Positions 24,182 through 35,500 of a stretch of DNA of 64,000 nt are shown in pieces. Position 1 is the stretch's first letter. Every line of letters starts with the position of its first letter. The notes beneath the pieces were generated by a model, which saw only the letters and a program-made list of their open reading frames with translations, ran no database searches and had not been told where the DNA came from. The stretch is from a bacterium (GTDB lineage: Bacteria; Hinthialibacterota; Hinthialibacteria; OLB16). Where the stretch lies: the NCBI GenBank assembly GCA_022072055.1, contig JAJVIK010000011.1:556597-620596 (forward strand), written 5' to 3'. A program made the translations under genes and the position numbers.

Positions 24182-25321
24182 ATGTCCGGTATCCATTCCA
24201 AGGCGGTCCAATTCGCAGTTGTTGTTGTCCTGTTCGCGCCGCTCGTGGCGCATTCGGCGCCGGCGGTCCTCAACTATCAAGGGCGTCTCACTGATGCTTC
24301 GGGGAACAACCCGATCACCTCGGTGGTCACGCTTAAGTTCAGCTTCTTCAGCTCCCCAAGCGGCGGAACGCCGCTCGGGTCACCCGCGTATATGCACGAG
24401 GTGACGGTCACCCCGAATAATGAGGGGTTTGTTTCCACCCTGATTGGTGGACCTTCCGGAACCGGTGGAGCCATCCCCAAGGAGATTTTCTCCTCCGACA
24501 CGGTGTACCTCAACATCAATGTGGAGACTCAGGGGATGGGGTCGGGGGAGGATCTGTCACCGCGAGTCTTGATGGCCTCCTCACCCTACGCGTTCTTCGG
24601 GGATAAGGCGATGGAAGCGTCTCATGCGTCCACCGCCGATACCGCGACCACCGCCGATACCGCGACCAACGCCGTCAATGCGACTAACGCCGTCAACGCG
24701 ACGAGCGCGACCAATGCAACAACCGCTTCCACGGCCAACATTGCGACCACCGCATACAACCTTTCCGCCCCGGATGGGGCCCCCTCGAATGTGGTTGTGG
24801 TCGATAACGATGGGAATGTGAAGTTCAACTCAACCGGAAACCAGAAGGTCGAATTCGAGAATTCCACGAGGAAATTGAGGGCCTTCTTCTGGGGGAACAT
24901 CCCCACTCGGAACGGCGAGACCACGTCGGCCCCCTACGTTGGAAACGAGATTCTCGCGGTTCAACGGACAGACCTGGCCCCAGGGGAATCCGACCAATAC
25001 CTGGTGTACTTGGTGCGGAACGGCTCTTCCCCCCAGAGGTCCGATCTATCCCTGGATGGGTCAGGTTTCATCAACCTCAATCGGTTGGACGCCGCCACGG
25101 TCAACGCGCTCACGGTCAATCGGTGCGTCGAGAATTTCGGTGGGTTCTGCAAGGCCGCGAGCCCCGATGACTCCGCCCGGGAACATGCACAAGACACATC
25201 CGACTCGGGGGGTGGAGTGGGTTCCACGGATGCCATTCTGGCGCTTCAGGAACTGATGGAGGCGCAGCAGGAGCGCATCGAACACCTGGAAAAGGAGCTG
25301 GCGAAGCTGGATCAACCTTGA
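24182..25321 (+). CDS. Secreted fibre-like protein with C-terminal coiled coil
   Basis: A 379-residue protein. ATG at 24182 follows AAGGAGGT and starts a signal peptide (to ~28, APLVAHSA). The NYQGRL domain (~29-145; LNYQGRLTDASGNNPI, LIGGPSG, IFSSDTVYLNINV) is close to those of the genes at 9603 and 22171. An Ala/Thr/Asn repeat (~145-195; TADTATTADTATNAVNATNA) is followed by a beta-rich segment (~200-310) that reads like the shaft of S74-type fibres (DNDGNVKFNSTG). The C-terminus (~340-379) is a predicted coiled coil (LQELMEAQQERIEHLEKELAKL). The corresponding S74 proteins end in a similar coil after their chaperone domain, so this copy looks like a fibre that lost or never had the S74 domain. 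Two Cys (in RCVENFGGFC) could form a disulfide. Confidence 0.75.
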   Translation: MSGIHSKAVQFAVVVVLFAPLVAHSAPAVLNYQGRLTDASGNNPITSVVTLKFSFFSSPSGGTPLGSPAYMHEVTVTPNNEGFVSTLIGGPSGTGGAIPKEIFSSDTVYLNINVETQGMGSGEDLSPRVLMASSPYAFFGDKAMEASHASTADTATTADTATNAVNATNAVNATSATNATTASTANIATTAYNLSAPDGAPSNVVVVDNDGNVKFNSTGNQKVEFENSTRKLRAFFWGNIPTRNGETTSAPYVGNEILAVQRTDLAPGESDQYLVYLVRNGSSPQRSDLSLDGSGFINLNRLDAATVNALTVNRCVENFGGFCKAASPDDSAREHAQDTSDSGGGVGSTDAILALQELMEAQQERIEHLEKELAKLDQP

Positions 25322-25387
25322 GCAGCCAGGTGATGAATTAGCGAACGGGCCGCGAACCGCGTCTTATGTGATGAAGTGGAGATTCGA

Positions 25388-28300
25388 ATGACCAAGAACT
25401 TCGCCACCACAGTTTTCCTTGCCCTGGCAGTGTTGACAGGGATAACACTTCGACACGGAGAGGCGCCCGCGGAGAGCGCCAGCGCCAGCTTCCGAATGTC
25501 TCAGGACGGTATCGTGGGTGGCGCCCACCACACCCAGACCAGCGCGTCCTTCCAAGCCCAATCGGTTATCGGACAGAGCGGACCGACGGGCCTCTCCTTC
25601 GGAAATGAATCCGAAGTCGCGCTGTTTTCAGGGTCCTTTTCGGGTGGTCCCGCCGGCTTCCGGATCGGCGAGGAGCTTCCGGCCCCACCGGGCTGGAACG
25701 GTTCCCCACCAATGATCACGCCATCCATCAAGGCTTTTTACATCTCCCAAAACGGCAAGGTGTACGCCAACGAAGCAGGTTCGGTCTCCGTTACTTGGCC
25801 TGGAGCTACCACCCTCCAGTACGAAATCGTGGACGTTTACGCTCGCCCCCCGGTGTACCTTCCGCTGAATTGGAAGGAGGCCTTCGGACAGGGAGAAGTC
25901 CAAGGCGTCACCCTGCCTGGAAACCAAACCACCACGATTCGCTTCAACTCCAACATCGTTCAAAACCGGGGCGATGGCCAGACAATGGTCCTGATCCAGG
26001 AGGGGAGAATTCGCTTCAACTACAGCACCGACGTGAATCACCCGGAATACAACCGACCCGGTTATGTGGTCCTCACCTATGTAAACGGGGCCAGTCAGTT
26101 CACCGGGTTGGAGATCGTGGAAATCATCGATCCGGATCAACCCCCATTCCGAAGGGATACGCAGGTGGTTGTCGGCGAGCGGGTCCTTCCCAGCGATCAG
26201 TTGGCCCTGGAATGCGACCCGTTGGTGGCCTTCAACTCGGATGGGGGGAGATACCTCTACAGACACGCCATGGCGGGCATGAACTTGAACTGGATTTTCT
26301 CGGGGTGGGAAAACGCCACCCCGTCCAAGGCGGGGGTCTTCTGGTTCGCGAAAGGTCTTCATGATGTCTGTTGGCCAACGGAGCTGCGACGCTATACAGC
26401 GGTGTGGCCGACCGACCCCCAGACCCATGTCCGCGGCGGCCAGCCGGTCAATCTCCAAAACGCCCAGGGAAGTCTGGTGAGCCTGCATTTCTCTTCGACC
26501 GGAGCAGGAGCCTTGTCGAATGGGATGTTCACCGCTGGGGTCGCGGGATACTCCGTGTTCATTCACAACGAGGGGACTCCACGCGGGGACACGGTCTCCC
26601 TTCAGGTGGTGAGGACCTATCAACCGAACGATCCCACGGTGACGAGGCAGTCCGCGGTTCGTGCGGGTGAGCGACTTGTCCCGATTGCCCCGGTGGCGCA
26701 GAAAATCCACCCCGAAGTCGCGGTCAACGGCACGCAGATGAACAACGACAAGGACATCTACATGTATGTCCACTCCGCCGCGCCGGTCGGGGCGGCCAGC
26801 GCCGGATACGCCTTCTCCACCTGGGAGAACGCCGACGCGAACCGGGCGATCCTCTACTGGTTCGAGTCCGACTCCCGGAATATCCGCTGGCCGATGGAGT
26901 ACCACAAGTACACGGCGACCTTCCCGAACAATCCCCGCATTCACATTTTCGGCGGAAAGCCGGTGGAGATCGGCCACGTGCATGGAAGCGGGAATGTTCA
27001 AATCTGGAAAAACCACAGCACGGCGGGGGGGACCTTTGACGGCAACAACTTCGCGGCCACTCAAGAGGGCTACAGCACGTTGATCTATCAGCTGGGGAAT
27101 CCACGTGGAGACACGGTGGCGGTCCAGGTGGTGCGTTCCTACGGCCACCTCAACCAAACAGTCTATTCGACCGACGCCTGGGACATCGGCGACCGAATCG
27201 TTTCGGATCTTCATGATGACACCTGCCTCACCAAGGAAGGGAACGCGAACAACGGATACCTCCACTCGGGTCGAAATTATGATCCGTCCCTCGCCACTCA
27301 AGGAACCGTGGAAGGGGTGGTCTTTCCGGTCAACGTGGGCGACATCGAAATGTGGTGGTATGAGAAGGAACTGGATGTCTGTTGGCCATACAAGGCGGTC
27401 AAATACACTTGTGATTGGCCGACCACGCCGGAGGGCTGCATCATCATCGCCAACGAGCGCGGGTTCGACAAGTATAGGAACACAACTCTGTTCGGGTCGC
27501 TGTCGATTTACGCGCTTGGTGAAGTCGACGGCGACCCGATGGCGATCGGGTATAACCCCAACGAAGAACACGCCCAATGGGCGGAGAGACCGGCGGGGAC
27601 TTTGGGCGCGCCGGCCGGGCAAAAGCTCTTTGCCTCGAGAACCGACTTGAACTCGAGACACAGTCGTTCAGAGCCCTATGCGCTGGTGAAGTACAGGCAG
27701 ATCACCCAATCCGGTCAACCTTGGGAGTTCGATGTCATCGGCGTCAAGGCCACGGGGGACAGCGTCATCACCGCCAAGGGAGTCCCAAATTGTCCATGCA
27801 ACCTGGAACCCTGCAATTTCATCTATCCGGTGACCGCCGGCGCGCCGCTACGAATCCCATTGCCCCTCGCGCTGCCGATCAATGATCCGGCCTGTCAGGA
27901 AAATCAGCTCATTGGCAACCCGAATTACTATTGGAACGACGGCCGTGGGAAACTGTGGTTTGTCCAGGGTGATCAATTCCTGATTGGAAGGTATTGGGAG
28001 CGCTGGATGGGCGAGTGCAAACCCTGGATGGATCCGGACAACAACAACGTTCCGCATGACGTGAACCTCGACATCTCCTGGCCGCCGAATGGGATCCGCA
28101 TCGGCGACCAGATTCCGGGAGGCAACATCAAGAACGCCTATATTATCGTCGAACCCGGCGAGACCATCATCCGCGATTTGACCAAGGGGGTTCGAAAGGC
28201 GGAAATCCTGTACAACGAGGCGGGCGCCTCCCTGATCCGACCCTGGCGACCCTCATCCGTTCCCCTTTCTCCAGCCAGTTTTCCGGATGACTATGTGGCC

Positions 28301-31300
28301 TTCTTCGCCAAACTTCCCCCGCATATCCAGGCCCGCCTGAGCTATGACGAGGTCAACGGCCAACTCCAGTTTTCAGGGAACAGCGCGTTGAACCTGCTCG
28401 GCATCATGTCGATTGCGGATCGCGAGATTATCAAGTCTACCTTTAATCAACCCCATCACGCCGCTCTGCGCGGCGCTGTGGACGCCCTCCATGCCGCCTC
28501 GCAACAGACGGGCGTGAACGCGGTAGGAACCACGGTGGGACCGCAAGACACGGACTGGGGAATCGCGCTTTCCGCGGGATCAGCCAACCGAGAGGGGTAT
28601 GTGGTTCTCGGTTACAACGGAGAGGACCTGACGATTGGAGAACCTGTGGACGTTGAGGTGTTTCGGGTCCAGTGCCCGCTTCACCGCGGATCGATCCAAG
28701 TGGTGTACCCGGACTGCCCCTTCAGCGAGCAGATTACGCTGCGTTGGTCGGGAGACTGCGCCGGCGATTGTATGGACTATGAATTCAAGTGGGAATTCGC
28801 GGTGGGATCGCGGCCGGTGGACTACGACGAGGTGACCGACTCCACGCCGGGGGTGAATTCGCCTTACGCGGACTGGACATTTGACGACGGAAAATCCGGG
28901 TGGGTCAAGGGCGCCAATGAGGTCATCATCCGGGGGGATGGCCGAAATCCGCTTTTCACGCTCACCGACAACTGGTTCCGGGTCAAGGTGAGGATTCCGC
29001 CCGACGCAAACCCCGCAGACTGGCCTTGCACCCCGGGATCGGAGAGTCCCTACACTGACGCACAGTTGGCCGAGGGCTGGATCAAGCGGGTCAAGCGCGG
29101 GATCAACCCCTTCGACCAGAGGAATCGCCGGTTTGAGCACAACGCGGTCGCCACTTACGTAAGCCTGATCGAACAGTTGGGCACGCCCTACCGGGATCGC
29201 GTGGGGTTCACCTGTGAGGCCAGCGTGGTAAACAACCTTGGCCTGATCGAGCTTTACCAAGGAGTTCTCTATCGAGGCCGATCCTTCACGATTGACCTGG
29301 GAGTCGATTACGCCCCCGCTAATCAAGCGCTGCTGCTCATGGCCGGAAACCTGGCCGACTTCTACACCCTGCTTGCCAACGAGGCCTATGGGGATTCGAT
29401 TGATCCGACAATCGCGGTGACGGTTGACCAGAGAGCAGACGCCGCTTCGATGTTCTGCTTCCAGGATCAGCTCCCGAGCAACGAGAACTCCTTGATTTAC
29501 GAGGAACTGTCGCTCCTCCGAGGTCGAGACAACCGAGATACGCCGACCGATCAATGGCCCTTCTTCAATCGGCTGCCGTGGAATTTCACCCTGGGATCGG
29601 GCCAAATCGCATATGTGAGCAATTATAACATCCAGGACAAATGGAATTCTGCTTCAGGCCAACGCGGGATGGATGGCACGATCAACGTGGATGACGCCAA
29701 GGTGATGTATCCCCAGGCGCATGGTGATTCGTGGGGCCACTACCTTACCGCCATGAAGTTTTACTATGACCTCCTGAGCCACTCGGTGTTCACCTGGGAT
29801 GTCCGCTCGGAAGCCGTGCTCGTGGACCAAACACCCGTTGAAGTAAGCTTCGCGCATGAGCGTCGCTTCGCGCGAGTGGCGGCGGCCAAAGCCAAGACGG
29901 GAAGTGAAATCACCTCCCTGACCTATCGGGAACAATACCTTGAGGACCCCTCCGAGCAGTGGCCCGGCTACGAGGATCCCGTGCCGGAGCGCCATTGGGG
30001 GGTGGAGGACTGGGCCGAACGATCCTTTATGGGGGCCTATTTTGATTGGGCCACCGCGAATTCAATCCTCCCCGCCGTTGACGCCGACCCCACGCATCAG
30101 GGAACCCTCAAGAAGGTGGATCGAACCACCATTCCAGAATTGCGCCAGATCGCCGAGGAGGCTGTGGCGGTTCAGAACCAGCTCGACCGCGTGGATGAGG
30201 GGCTTAATCCCCTGGGCCTGGCCAAGAACGCGCTCCCCTTCGACATCAGTCCCTCCGGCATTGACCAGGGGAAGACGCACTTTGAGCAGATATATGACCG
30301 CGCGGTGACGGCCTTGAATAACACTATCGTGGTCTTTAACCACGCAAACCAATCGGCCAACAGCCTGAGAAGGAACCAGGACGAGGAGGTTGATTTCAAC
30401 AACAATGTGGCGGACCGCGAGGCGGACGTCAACAATCGCCTAATTGGAATCTTCGGGTACCCCTATCCGGAGGACCGTGACCCGCTGACCGGGAACCAGT
30501 ACGGGAGCAACGCCCATGTCCCGGACCTGTACCACTGGGCCTATGTGGACGTGGAGGATCTGCTCGGAGTCAGCCTTCCCGAGGGGGAACGACTGCGGGT
30601 CCAATTCCAACATCCGGTTGTTGGTCAGGATGGAGCCATCACCTACACGGACGATGTTGTGCCGGTCGAGTTCAATGTCGTCCCAGGCTTCGGCTTGGTG
30701 AAACCCAGAGACTTCAATCTGCAGAGGAAGGCGCCGGGAGAGGTGCAGCTCGCGCGCTCCGACTTGATCCAGGCTAAGTTCCGCCTGGACCGATCCCTGG
30801 AGGACTACGAGGAAACGCTCCGCCAGATTGAGGACGCCGCCAATCTCCTCCAGGCGCAGATGAACCTTCAGCGGACTGAAATCCTGATCCAGGAACGCAA
30901 CAACCAGACCCAACAGAATCTGAATGACATGATCATCGCCTCCAAGCAGCGACAGGAAAGCCTGCGGATGCAGGCGCGGATGGCGACATTGGTTTCAAAT
31001 TCTGTCGCGGAAGGAATCCCGACCAATTTCATAGCTGGCCTCGCCTCCGGTGGTGATTTTGGCTCAGTGGCGCGCTCCGCAATCCGGATCGCCGGTACAG
31101 TCATCACCGAGGTGATGACCCGCTCGGCGGACCAGGAAGCGATCTCGGAGGTCCGCTTCTCGCAGGCGAAAGAGCTCGCGAATTCGCTGACCCAGATCGA
31201 GCTCACCACCATCCGCAACGAATTTCAGAATCTTCAGCAGCTCCGTCAGATTGAGCAAATGGTCCGCCGATTGAACGGCCAGGAGATCGAAATCTTCTCC

Positions 31301-32527
31301 CAGGAAGAGGCCGTGCGTCAGGCTTCAGGGCGCTATCTCTCGGCCATTCAGAAAGGGGCGCGGCTGATCGATGATCGCACCCGCTTCCGAGTGCAAACCG
31401 CTGCGAAACTGACCCAACACCGTTACCAGGACGCCGCCTTTCGGATCTTCCGGAACGACGCCCTCCAAAAGTTCCGCGCGCAGTTCGACCTTGCAGCGCG
31501 CTATGTCTACCTCTCGGCCAAGGCGTATGATTATGAGACCAACCTGATCTCCGGCCAGAACACCCGAGCGGGGGAGAACTTCTTCAGGGATATTCTGCGT
31601 CAACGGACGATTGGATTGATTGAACAGGGGCTACCCTTGGTCGGCAGCGGTCTTGCGGATGTGCTCGCGCGAATGAGCCAGAACTGGGGTGTCATTAAAC
31701 AGCAACTGGGGTTTGACAACCCTCAAACTGAAACAAACCGATTTTCCCTCCGACGTGAACTGCACCGCATCAAGAGTGGGGCCGGCTCCAGCGCCTCCTG
31801 GCAGGAAACTCTTGACCGATTGCGGGTTGACGACTTGAGGACCGACGAGGAATTCCGGAGGCTGTGCATCCCCTACTGGACGAGCGAACCAAGCGCGCCG
31901 CAACCGGCCATCGTGATTCCATTCGGCACCAACATTACAAGCCAACTGAACTATTTTGGCTGGCCGCTGGCAGGCGGCGATAGTTTCTATTCGACAACCA
32001 ATTTCACGACCAAAGTGAGATCGGTCGGCGTGTGGTTCAGCAACTACAACGCCACGGCGTCAATCGGCGGTCTATCCAACACTCCCCGTGTTTATCTGGT
32101 TCCCGCCGGTGAGGACATCATGCGCGATCCTGACACCCGGGAACCGAGAGAGTGGCTCCTATTCGACCAGCGACTCCCCTCGCCGTTCCCCCTGAATATC
32201 AACAACCTGATCGCAAATCGGAACTGGCTTCCGGATGTGGACACAGTCCAGGGTGTGGTTGAGGCCCGTCGAACCGGAGATTTCCGAGCGTATCACGACA
32301 ATGGAAACTTCATGCAGTCCGAGGCGATCAACAACAACCGCTTGATCGGTCGCTCAGTCTGGAACGCCAGGTGGTTGTTGATCATTCCCGGGGCCACGTT
32401 GCTCGCGGACGCGGATCGAGCGCTCGATCTGTTCATTCACGGCAATGGAAATCCGGGCGAAGGCATATCGGACATCCTGATATTCTTCCAGACCTACGGC
32501 TATTCCGCGGGAAAAGCGACGGATTAG
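25388..32527 (+). CDS. Giant exported protein with Tc-toxin A subunit-like C-terminus
   Basis: A 2379-residue protein with a signal peptide (1-~30; FLALAVLTGITL). Residues ~35-80 carry an SFRMSQDGIVGG..SVIGQSGPTG motif seen in surface proteins of uncultured bacteria. Residues ~230-690 contain three related repeats of ~165 residues, recognisable by WF-x(7,8)-WP-x(5)-YT-x-x-(W/F)P near 319, 491 and 656 and by PRGDTV-x-x-QVVR. Residues ~1797-2057 form a long helix-rich stretch interrupted by a hydrophobic segment (~1868-1905; GIPTNFIAGLAS, IRIAGTVITEV), the coil/pore/coil layout of TcA translocation channels. The end (~2204-2379; VRSVGVWFSNYN .. GISDILIFFQTYGYS) resembles the TcA TcB-binding domain. 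The SpvB/TcB-like gene follows after 34 bases. The start at 25388 follows GGAG; a GTG at 25376 is also in frame. The TcA relationship is inferred from C-terminal features and context; the N-terminal half is not TcA-like. Confidence 0.68.
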   Translation: MTKNFATTVFLALAVLTGITLRHGEAPAESASASFRMSQDGIVGGAHHTQTSASFQAQSVIGQSGPTGLSFGNESEVALFSGSFSGGPAGFRIGEELPAPPGWNGSPPMITPSIKAFYISQNGKVYANEAGSVSVTWPGATTLQYEIVDVYARPPVYLPLNWKEAFGQGEVQGVTLPGNQTTTIRFNSNIVQNRGDGQTMVLIQEGRIRFNYSTDVNHPEYNRPGYVVLTYVNGASQFTGLEIVEIIDPDQPPFRRDTQVVVGERVLPSDQLALECDPLVAFNSDGGRYLYRHAMAGMNLNWIFSGWENATPSKAGVFWFAKGLHDVCWPTELRRYTAVWPTDPQTHVRGGQPVNLQNAQGSLVSLHFSSTGAGALSNGMFTAGVAGYSVFIHNEGTPRGDTVSLQVVRTYQPNDPTVTRQSAVRAGERLVPIAPVAQKIHPEVAVNGTQMNNDKDIYMYVHSAAPVGAASAGYAFSTWENADANRAILYWFESDSRNIRWPMEYHKYTATFPNNPRIHIFGGKPVEIGHVHGSGNVQIWKNHSTAGGTFDGNNFAATQEGYSTLIYQLGNPRGDTVAVQVVRSYGHLNQTVYSTDAWDIGDRIVSDLHDDTCLTKEGNANNGYLHSGRNYDPSLATQGTVEGVVFPVNVGDIEMWWYEKELDVCWPYKAVKYTCDWPTTPEGCIIIANERGFDKYRNTTLFGSLSIYALGEVDGDPMAIGYNPNEEHAQWAERPAGTLGAPAGQKLFASRTDLNSRHSRSEPYALVKYRQITQSGQPWEFDVIGVKATGDSVITAKGVPNCPCNLEPCNFIYPVTAGAPLRIPLPLALPINDPACQENQLIGNPNYYWNDGRGKLWFVQGDQFLIGRYWERWMGECKPWMDPDNNNVPHDVNLDISWPPNGIRIGDQIPGGNIKNAYIIVEPGETIIRDLTKGVRKAEILYNEAGASLIRPWRPSSVPLSPASFPDDYVAFFAKLPPHIQARLSYDEVNGQLQFSGNSALNLLGIMSIADREIIKSTFNQPHHAALRGAVDALHAASQQTGVNAVGTTVGPQDTDWGIALSAGSANREGYVVLGYNGEDLTIGEPVDVEVFRVQCPLHRGSIQVVYPDCPFSEQITLRWSGDCAGDCMDYEFKWEFAVGSRPVDYDEVTDSTPGVNSPYADWTFDDGKSGWVKGANEVIIRGDGRNPLFTLTDNWFRVKVRIPPDANPADWPCTPGSESPYTDAQLAEGWIKRVKRGINPFDQRNRRFEHNAVATYVSLIEQLGTPYRDRVGFTCEASVVNNLGLIELYQGVLYRGRSFTIDLGVDYAPANQALLLMAGNLADFYTLLANEAYGDSIDPTIAVTVDQRADAASMFCFQDQLPSNENSLIYEELSLLRGRDNRDTPTDQWPFFNRLPWNFTLGSGQIAYVSNYNIQDKWNSASGQRGMDGTINVDDAKVMYPQAHGDSWGHYLTAMKFYYDLLSHSVFTWDVRSEAVLVDQTPVEVSFAHERRFARVAAAKAKTGSEITSLTYREQYLEDPSEQWPGYEDPVPERHWGVEDWAERSFMGAYFDWATANSILPAVDADPTHQGTLKKVDRTTIPELRQIAEEAVAVQNQLDRVDEGLNPLGLAKNALPFDISPSGIDQGKTHFEQIYDRAVTALNNTIVVFNHANQSANSLRRNQDEEVDFNNNVADREADVNNRLIGIFGYPYPEDRDPLTGNQYGSNAHVPDLYHWAYVDVEDLLGVSLPEGERLRVQFQHPVVGQDGAITYTDDVVPVEFNVVPGFGLVKPRDFNLQRKAPGEVQLARSDLIQAKFRLDRSLEDYEETLRQIEDAANLLQAQMNLQRTEILIQERNNQTQQNLNDMIIASKQRQESLRMQARMATLVSNSVAEGIPTNFIAGLASGGDFGSVARSAIRIAGTVITEVMTRSADQEAISEVRFSQAKELANSLTQIELTTIRNEFQNLQQLRQIEQMVRRLNGQEIEIFSQEEAVRQASGRYLSAIQKGARLIDDRTRFRVQTAAKLTQHRYQDAAFRIFRNDALQKFRAQFDLAARYVYLSAKAYDYETNLISGQNTRAGENFFRDILRQRTIGLIEQGLPLVGSGLADVLARMSQNWGVIKQQLGFDNPQTETNRFSLRRELHRIKSGAGSSASWQETLDRLRVDDLRTDEEFRRLCIPYWTSEPSAPQPAIVIPFGTNITSQLNYFGWPLAGGDSFYSTTNFTTKVRSVGVWFSNYNATASIGGLSNTPRVYLVPAGEDIMRDPDTREPREWLLFDQRLPSPFPLNINNLIANRNWLPDVDTVQGVVEARRTGDFRAYHDNGNFMQSEAINNNRLIGRSVWNARWLLIIPGATLLADADRALDLFIHGNGNPGEGISDILIFFQTYGYSAGKATD

Positions 32528-32561
32528 ACAGCCGCTTCGAGGCTACCGAGGCCCTCTCCCG

Positions 32562-35500
32562 ATGATCCGGATCCGCTTGAATCAACACGCGGCGCGATGG
32601 CGTGGTCATTTCCTGACCGTGTCGCTCACGCTGACTCTCCTGCAATCGACGCAAGCGGTCGACAAGAGCGGCGTGAGCCCCAACACCATTTCATTGCCCA
32701 GCGGACCGGGGTCCATCGAAGGACTCGGCGAGGACTTCCAGCCCCACCTGAACACAGGCACCTCCAGCTATCGTGTTCCGTTGCGAGTCCCAAACGGGAC
32801 TGCCGGACATACTCCCGAGCTTGCCCTGGTTTACGAGGGTGGGAGTGGGAATTCCTGCCTGGGTATCGGATGGTCGCTGAGCATCCCCTCGGTCCGACGC
32901 CAATGCGAAAAGGGGCTCCCGCGCTATGAGCCAAACGCGAAGGATGATGATTTCGATGGTCTGACCGATGAAGCCGATGAGGAAGATCGATTCCTCGACA
33001 CCCAGGGTGAGGAACTCCTCCTAACAGACCGAGGATATTACTTTCCCGAAAAGCAGGAGCAGTTTATCCGCTGGCGGAAAGTCGACTCCCATTGGAAGGC
33101 TGAGCAACCCAATGGGGATGTCTGGGAGTTTGGCCGATCCGGCGATGCACGAGTCGAATCGCAAGGGCGCATCTACAGGTGGTGCCTCGACCGTCAGGAG
33201 GACACCAACGGGAATGTCATCGAATACAAATACACCCGGTTCCAGGACAGCCCAAACGAGAATCAAACTTACTTAACGGAGATCCGCTACGGTCCGGGGA
33301 GTCCCCCCTGGAGCGCCTTCTACACGATTGTGTTTGAGTATGAAACGCGCCCGGACACGATTGAGGACTATCGGAGCGGTTTCGTGGTTCGCACCGGGCT
33401 CCGAATGAAGAAGATCCACATGGCCCTCCAGGGCACTGTCAACGAGGCTGAATCCATTGGAAGCCTCGATCCGAACGGGCATCGGATCGGCGACATCAAT
33501 CAGGATGGAGTCAAGGACGCCCTGATTCGCGTCTACGAGTTCAAATACGAGGCTCATCCGCATTGGTCTGTTCTCACCTCGATCACCACGGTTGGAGCGG
33601 ATGGCGTGAGCACTCTTCCCCCTGCAACGTTCGCATACCAGCGCTTTCTCCTTCCATCCGTGGTCTCCGCGAACGGAAGCACGATTCTGAGTGAGAACGA
33701 GCCGACTTCGGTGATGGATACCGGGCATTCCGACCTCGTGGATCTCAATGGTGATGGTCTTCCGGACATTCTTCGGACCGAGATTGCGGGAGGGGGGCAC
33801 ACCGGATACCTAAACCTTGGACCGGCATTGGAGAACCACCTGCTGATTCGCTGGGACTCTGGGATTGAAGTTGATGCGACCGCGAACTCCGGCCAAGCGT
33901 GGCTATTGGACTTGAACAGCGATCAGGTGCACTTGGCCGACATGGACGGCGATGGACTTGCGGACCTGGTTTCCAACCCACCCCAGAATCAGAACCCGCA
34001 CTACTTCAGGAACACCGGCAAGAACGGCTGGGGGCCGAGAGAGACCATGACGGTCGGCGACGATATTCCTCCGGCGCCCTTCGGCAATCCCGATGTCCGC
34101 ACCACGGACCTCAATTTCGACAAGAACATCGACATCGTCCAGAGCATCCCCAACGGTTACCGTGTTTGGTACAACCTGGGCAAGGACCGCGAGACGGGAA
34201 TCGCGCGCTATGGGGAGCGCATCTTAACCCCCGGCGCCATCCACGAAGACACGGTCATTCAGTTCTCCGAATCGGGAACGCAACTCGCGGACCTGAACGG
34301 CGACCGCCTGAGCGATGTGGCGCGCATCCGACCGACCAGCGTCATTTTTTGTCCGAGCATAGGGTATGGGATGTTTGACTCCTCCACCGTCGTTCCGATC
34401 CCCACGGATAACGGGCTTGAGCATGACGCCGGCTTCAGCTTTCTGGACACTGAACAGATCCAACGAGCTCGTCTCATTGATATCAACGGCGATGGTCTGG
34501 CCGATCTCGTGGTCGAACGCGCCGCACCTCGGGAAGTCTGGTGTTGGGAAAACCTTGGGAATCGCAGCTTCGCCGAAAGGAGGGTTATCACCGATCTCCC
34601 CGCCAACTTCGGCTTCATGGTGGACACGCGCTGGGCGGACATCAACGGCAACGGCACGGATGACCTGATCTACGCCGACTCCAATCTGGAGAACGGCGAA
34701 CGGATCCGGGTTGTGGACATTGGCATGGCGCTCAATGGTGTTCCCTGTCCAAATATACTCTCGAGCATTGAAAACGGGATTGGACGGAGGATCCTCATTC
34801 AGCACCGCCCCACCACCTTTTTTGCCGCCTTGGACCGCTCGGAAGGAAATCCTTGGACGCACACGGTCCCCAATCCCACCGCCGTGGTTCATCGGATCAT
34901 TGTCGAAGACGGACTCGGCCACCATTACACCACCGAAATCATGTATCACGAGGGCTACTACGATGGCGTGGAAAAGGAATTTCGCGGTTTCGCGCGGTCC
35001 GAACAGTTGGACTTTGGGGACGACTCCCAGCCCACGCTGGTGTCAGAGCATCACTTCGATGTCGGGGACACGGCTGAGGCCCTCAAGGGCAAGACTCTGC
35101 GCGTGGTCCGCAAGAACACGATGGGACAAGTCTTCGACGAAGAAATCACCGAGTGGTCCACCCGGGTGTTGCATACCGTCTCAGAGCTTCCCGACAGCTT
35201 ATTAGCGCCCACTCAAGTCACCTTTCCCTTCCCCGTGGTCAAACGTCAGATCATTCGAGAGGAGCCGACAGGCCCAAGCGATCCCGTGATCCTCGAATCC
35301 GAGTTTGCCCATGACGACTACGGTAACAAGGTGATGGAGGCGAATTACGGGCGTGTCGAGGGTGGGAATCGAGGAGCGGGCGACGACGAACGCATCACCC
35401 GGACCGTCTTCTCGGCCACGCCGGAAGCCCGGATTTGGTCGGCGCCGGTGGATACAGTTGTGACAGACGATTCCACGCCGCCGAGAGTGGTCGGAAGGAA

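Noticed and set aside
9603-25321. Prophage explanation for the tail-fibre and tail-collar genes
   Set aside because: All five products have Sec signal peptides and no capsid, portal, terminase, integrase, tape-measure or lysis gene is nearby.
25628-27661. Long open frame of 677 codons on the minus strand inside the giant exported gene
   Set aside because: It is antisense to the signal-peptide-led, repeat-containing 2379-residue protein, has no ribosome site or recognisable domain, and its Arg/Val/Gly-rich product is typical of a shadow frame in GC-rich DNA.
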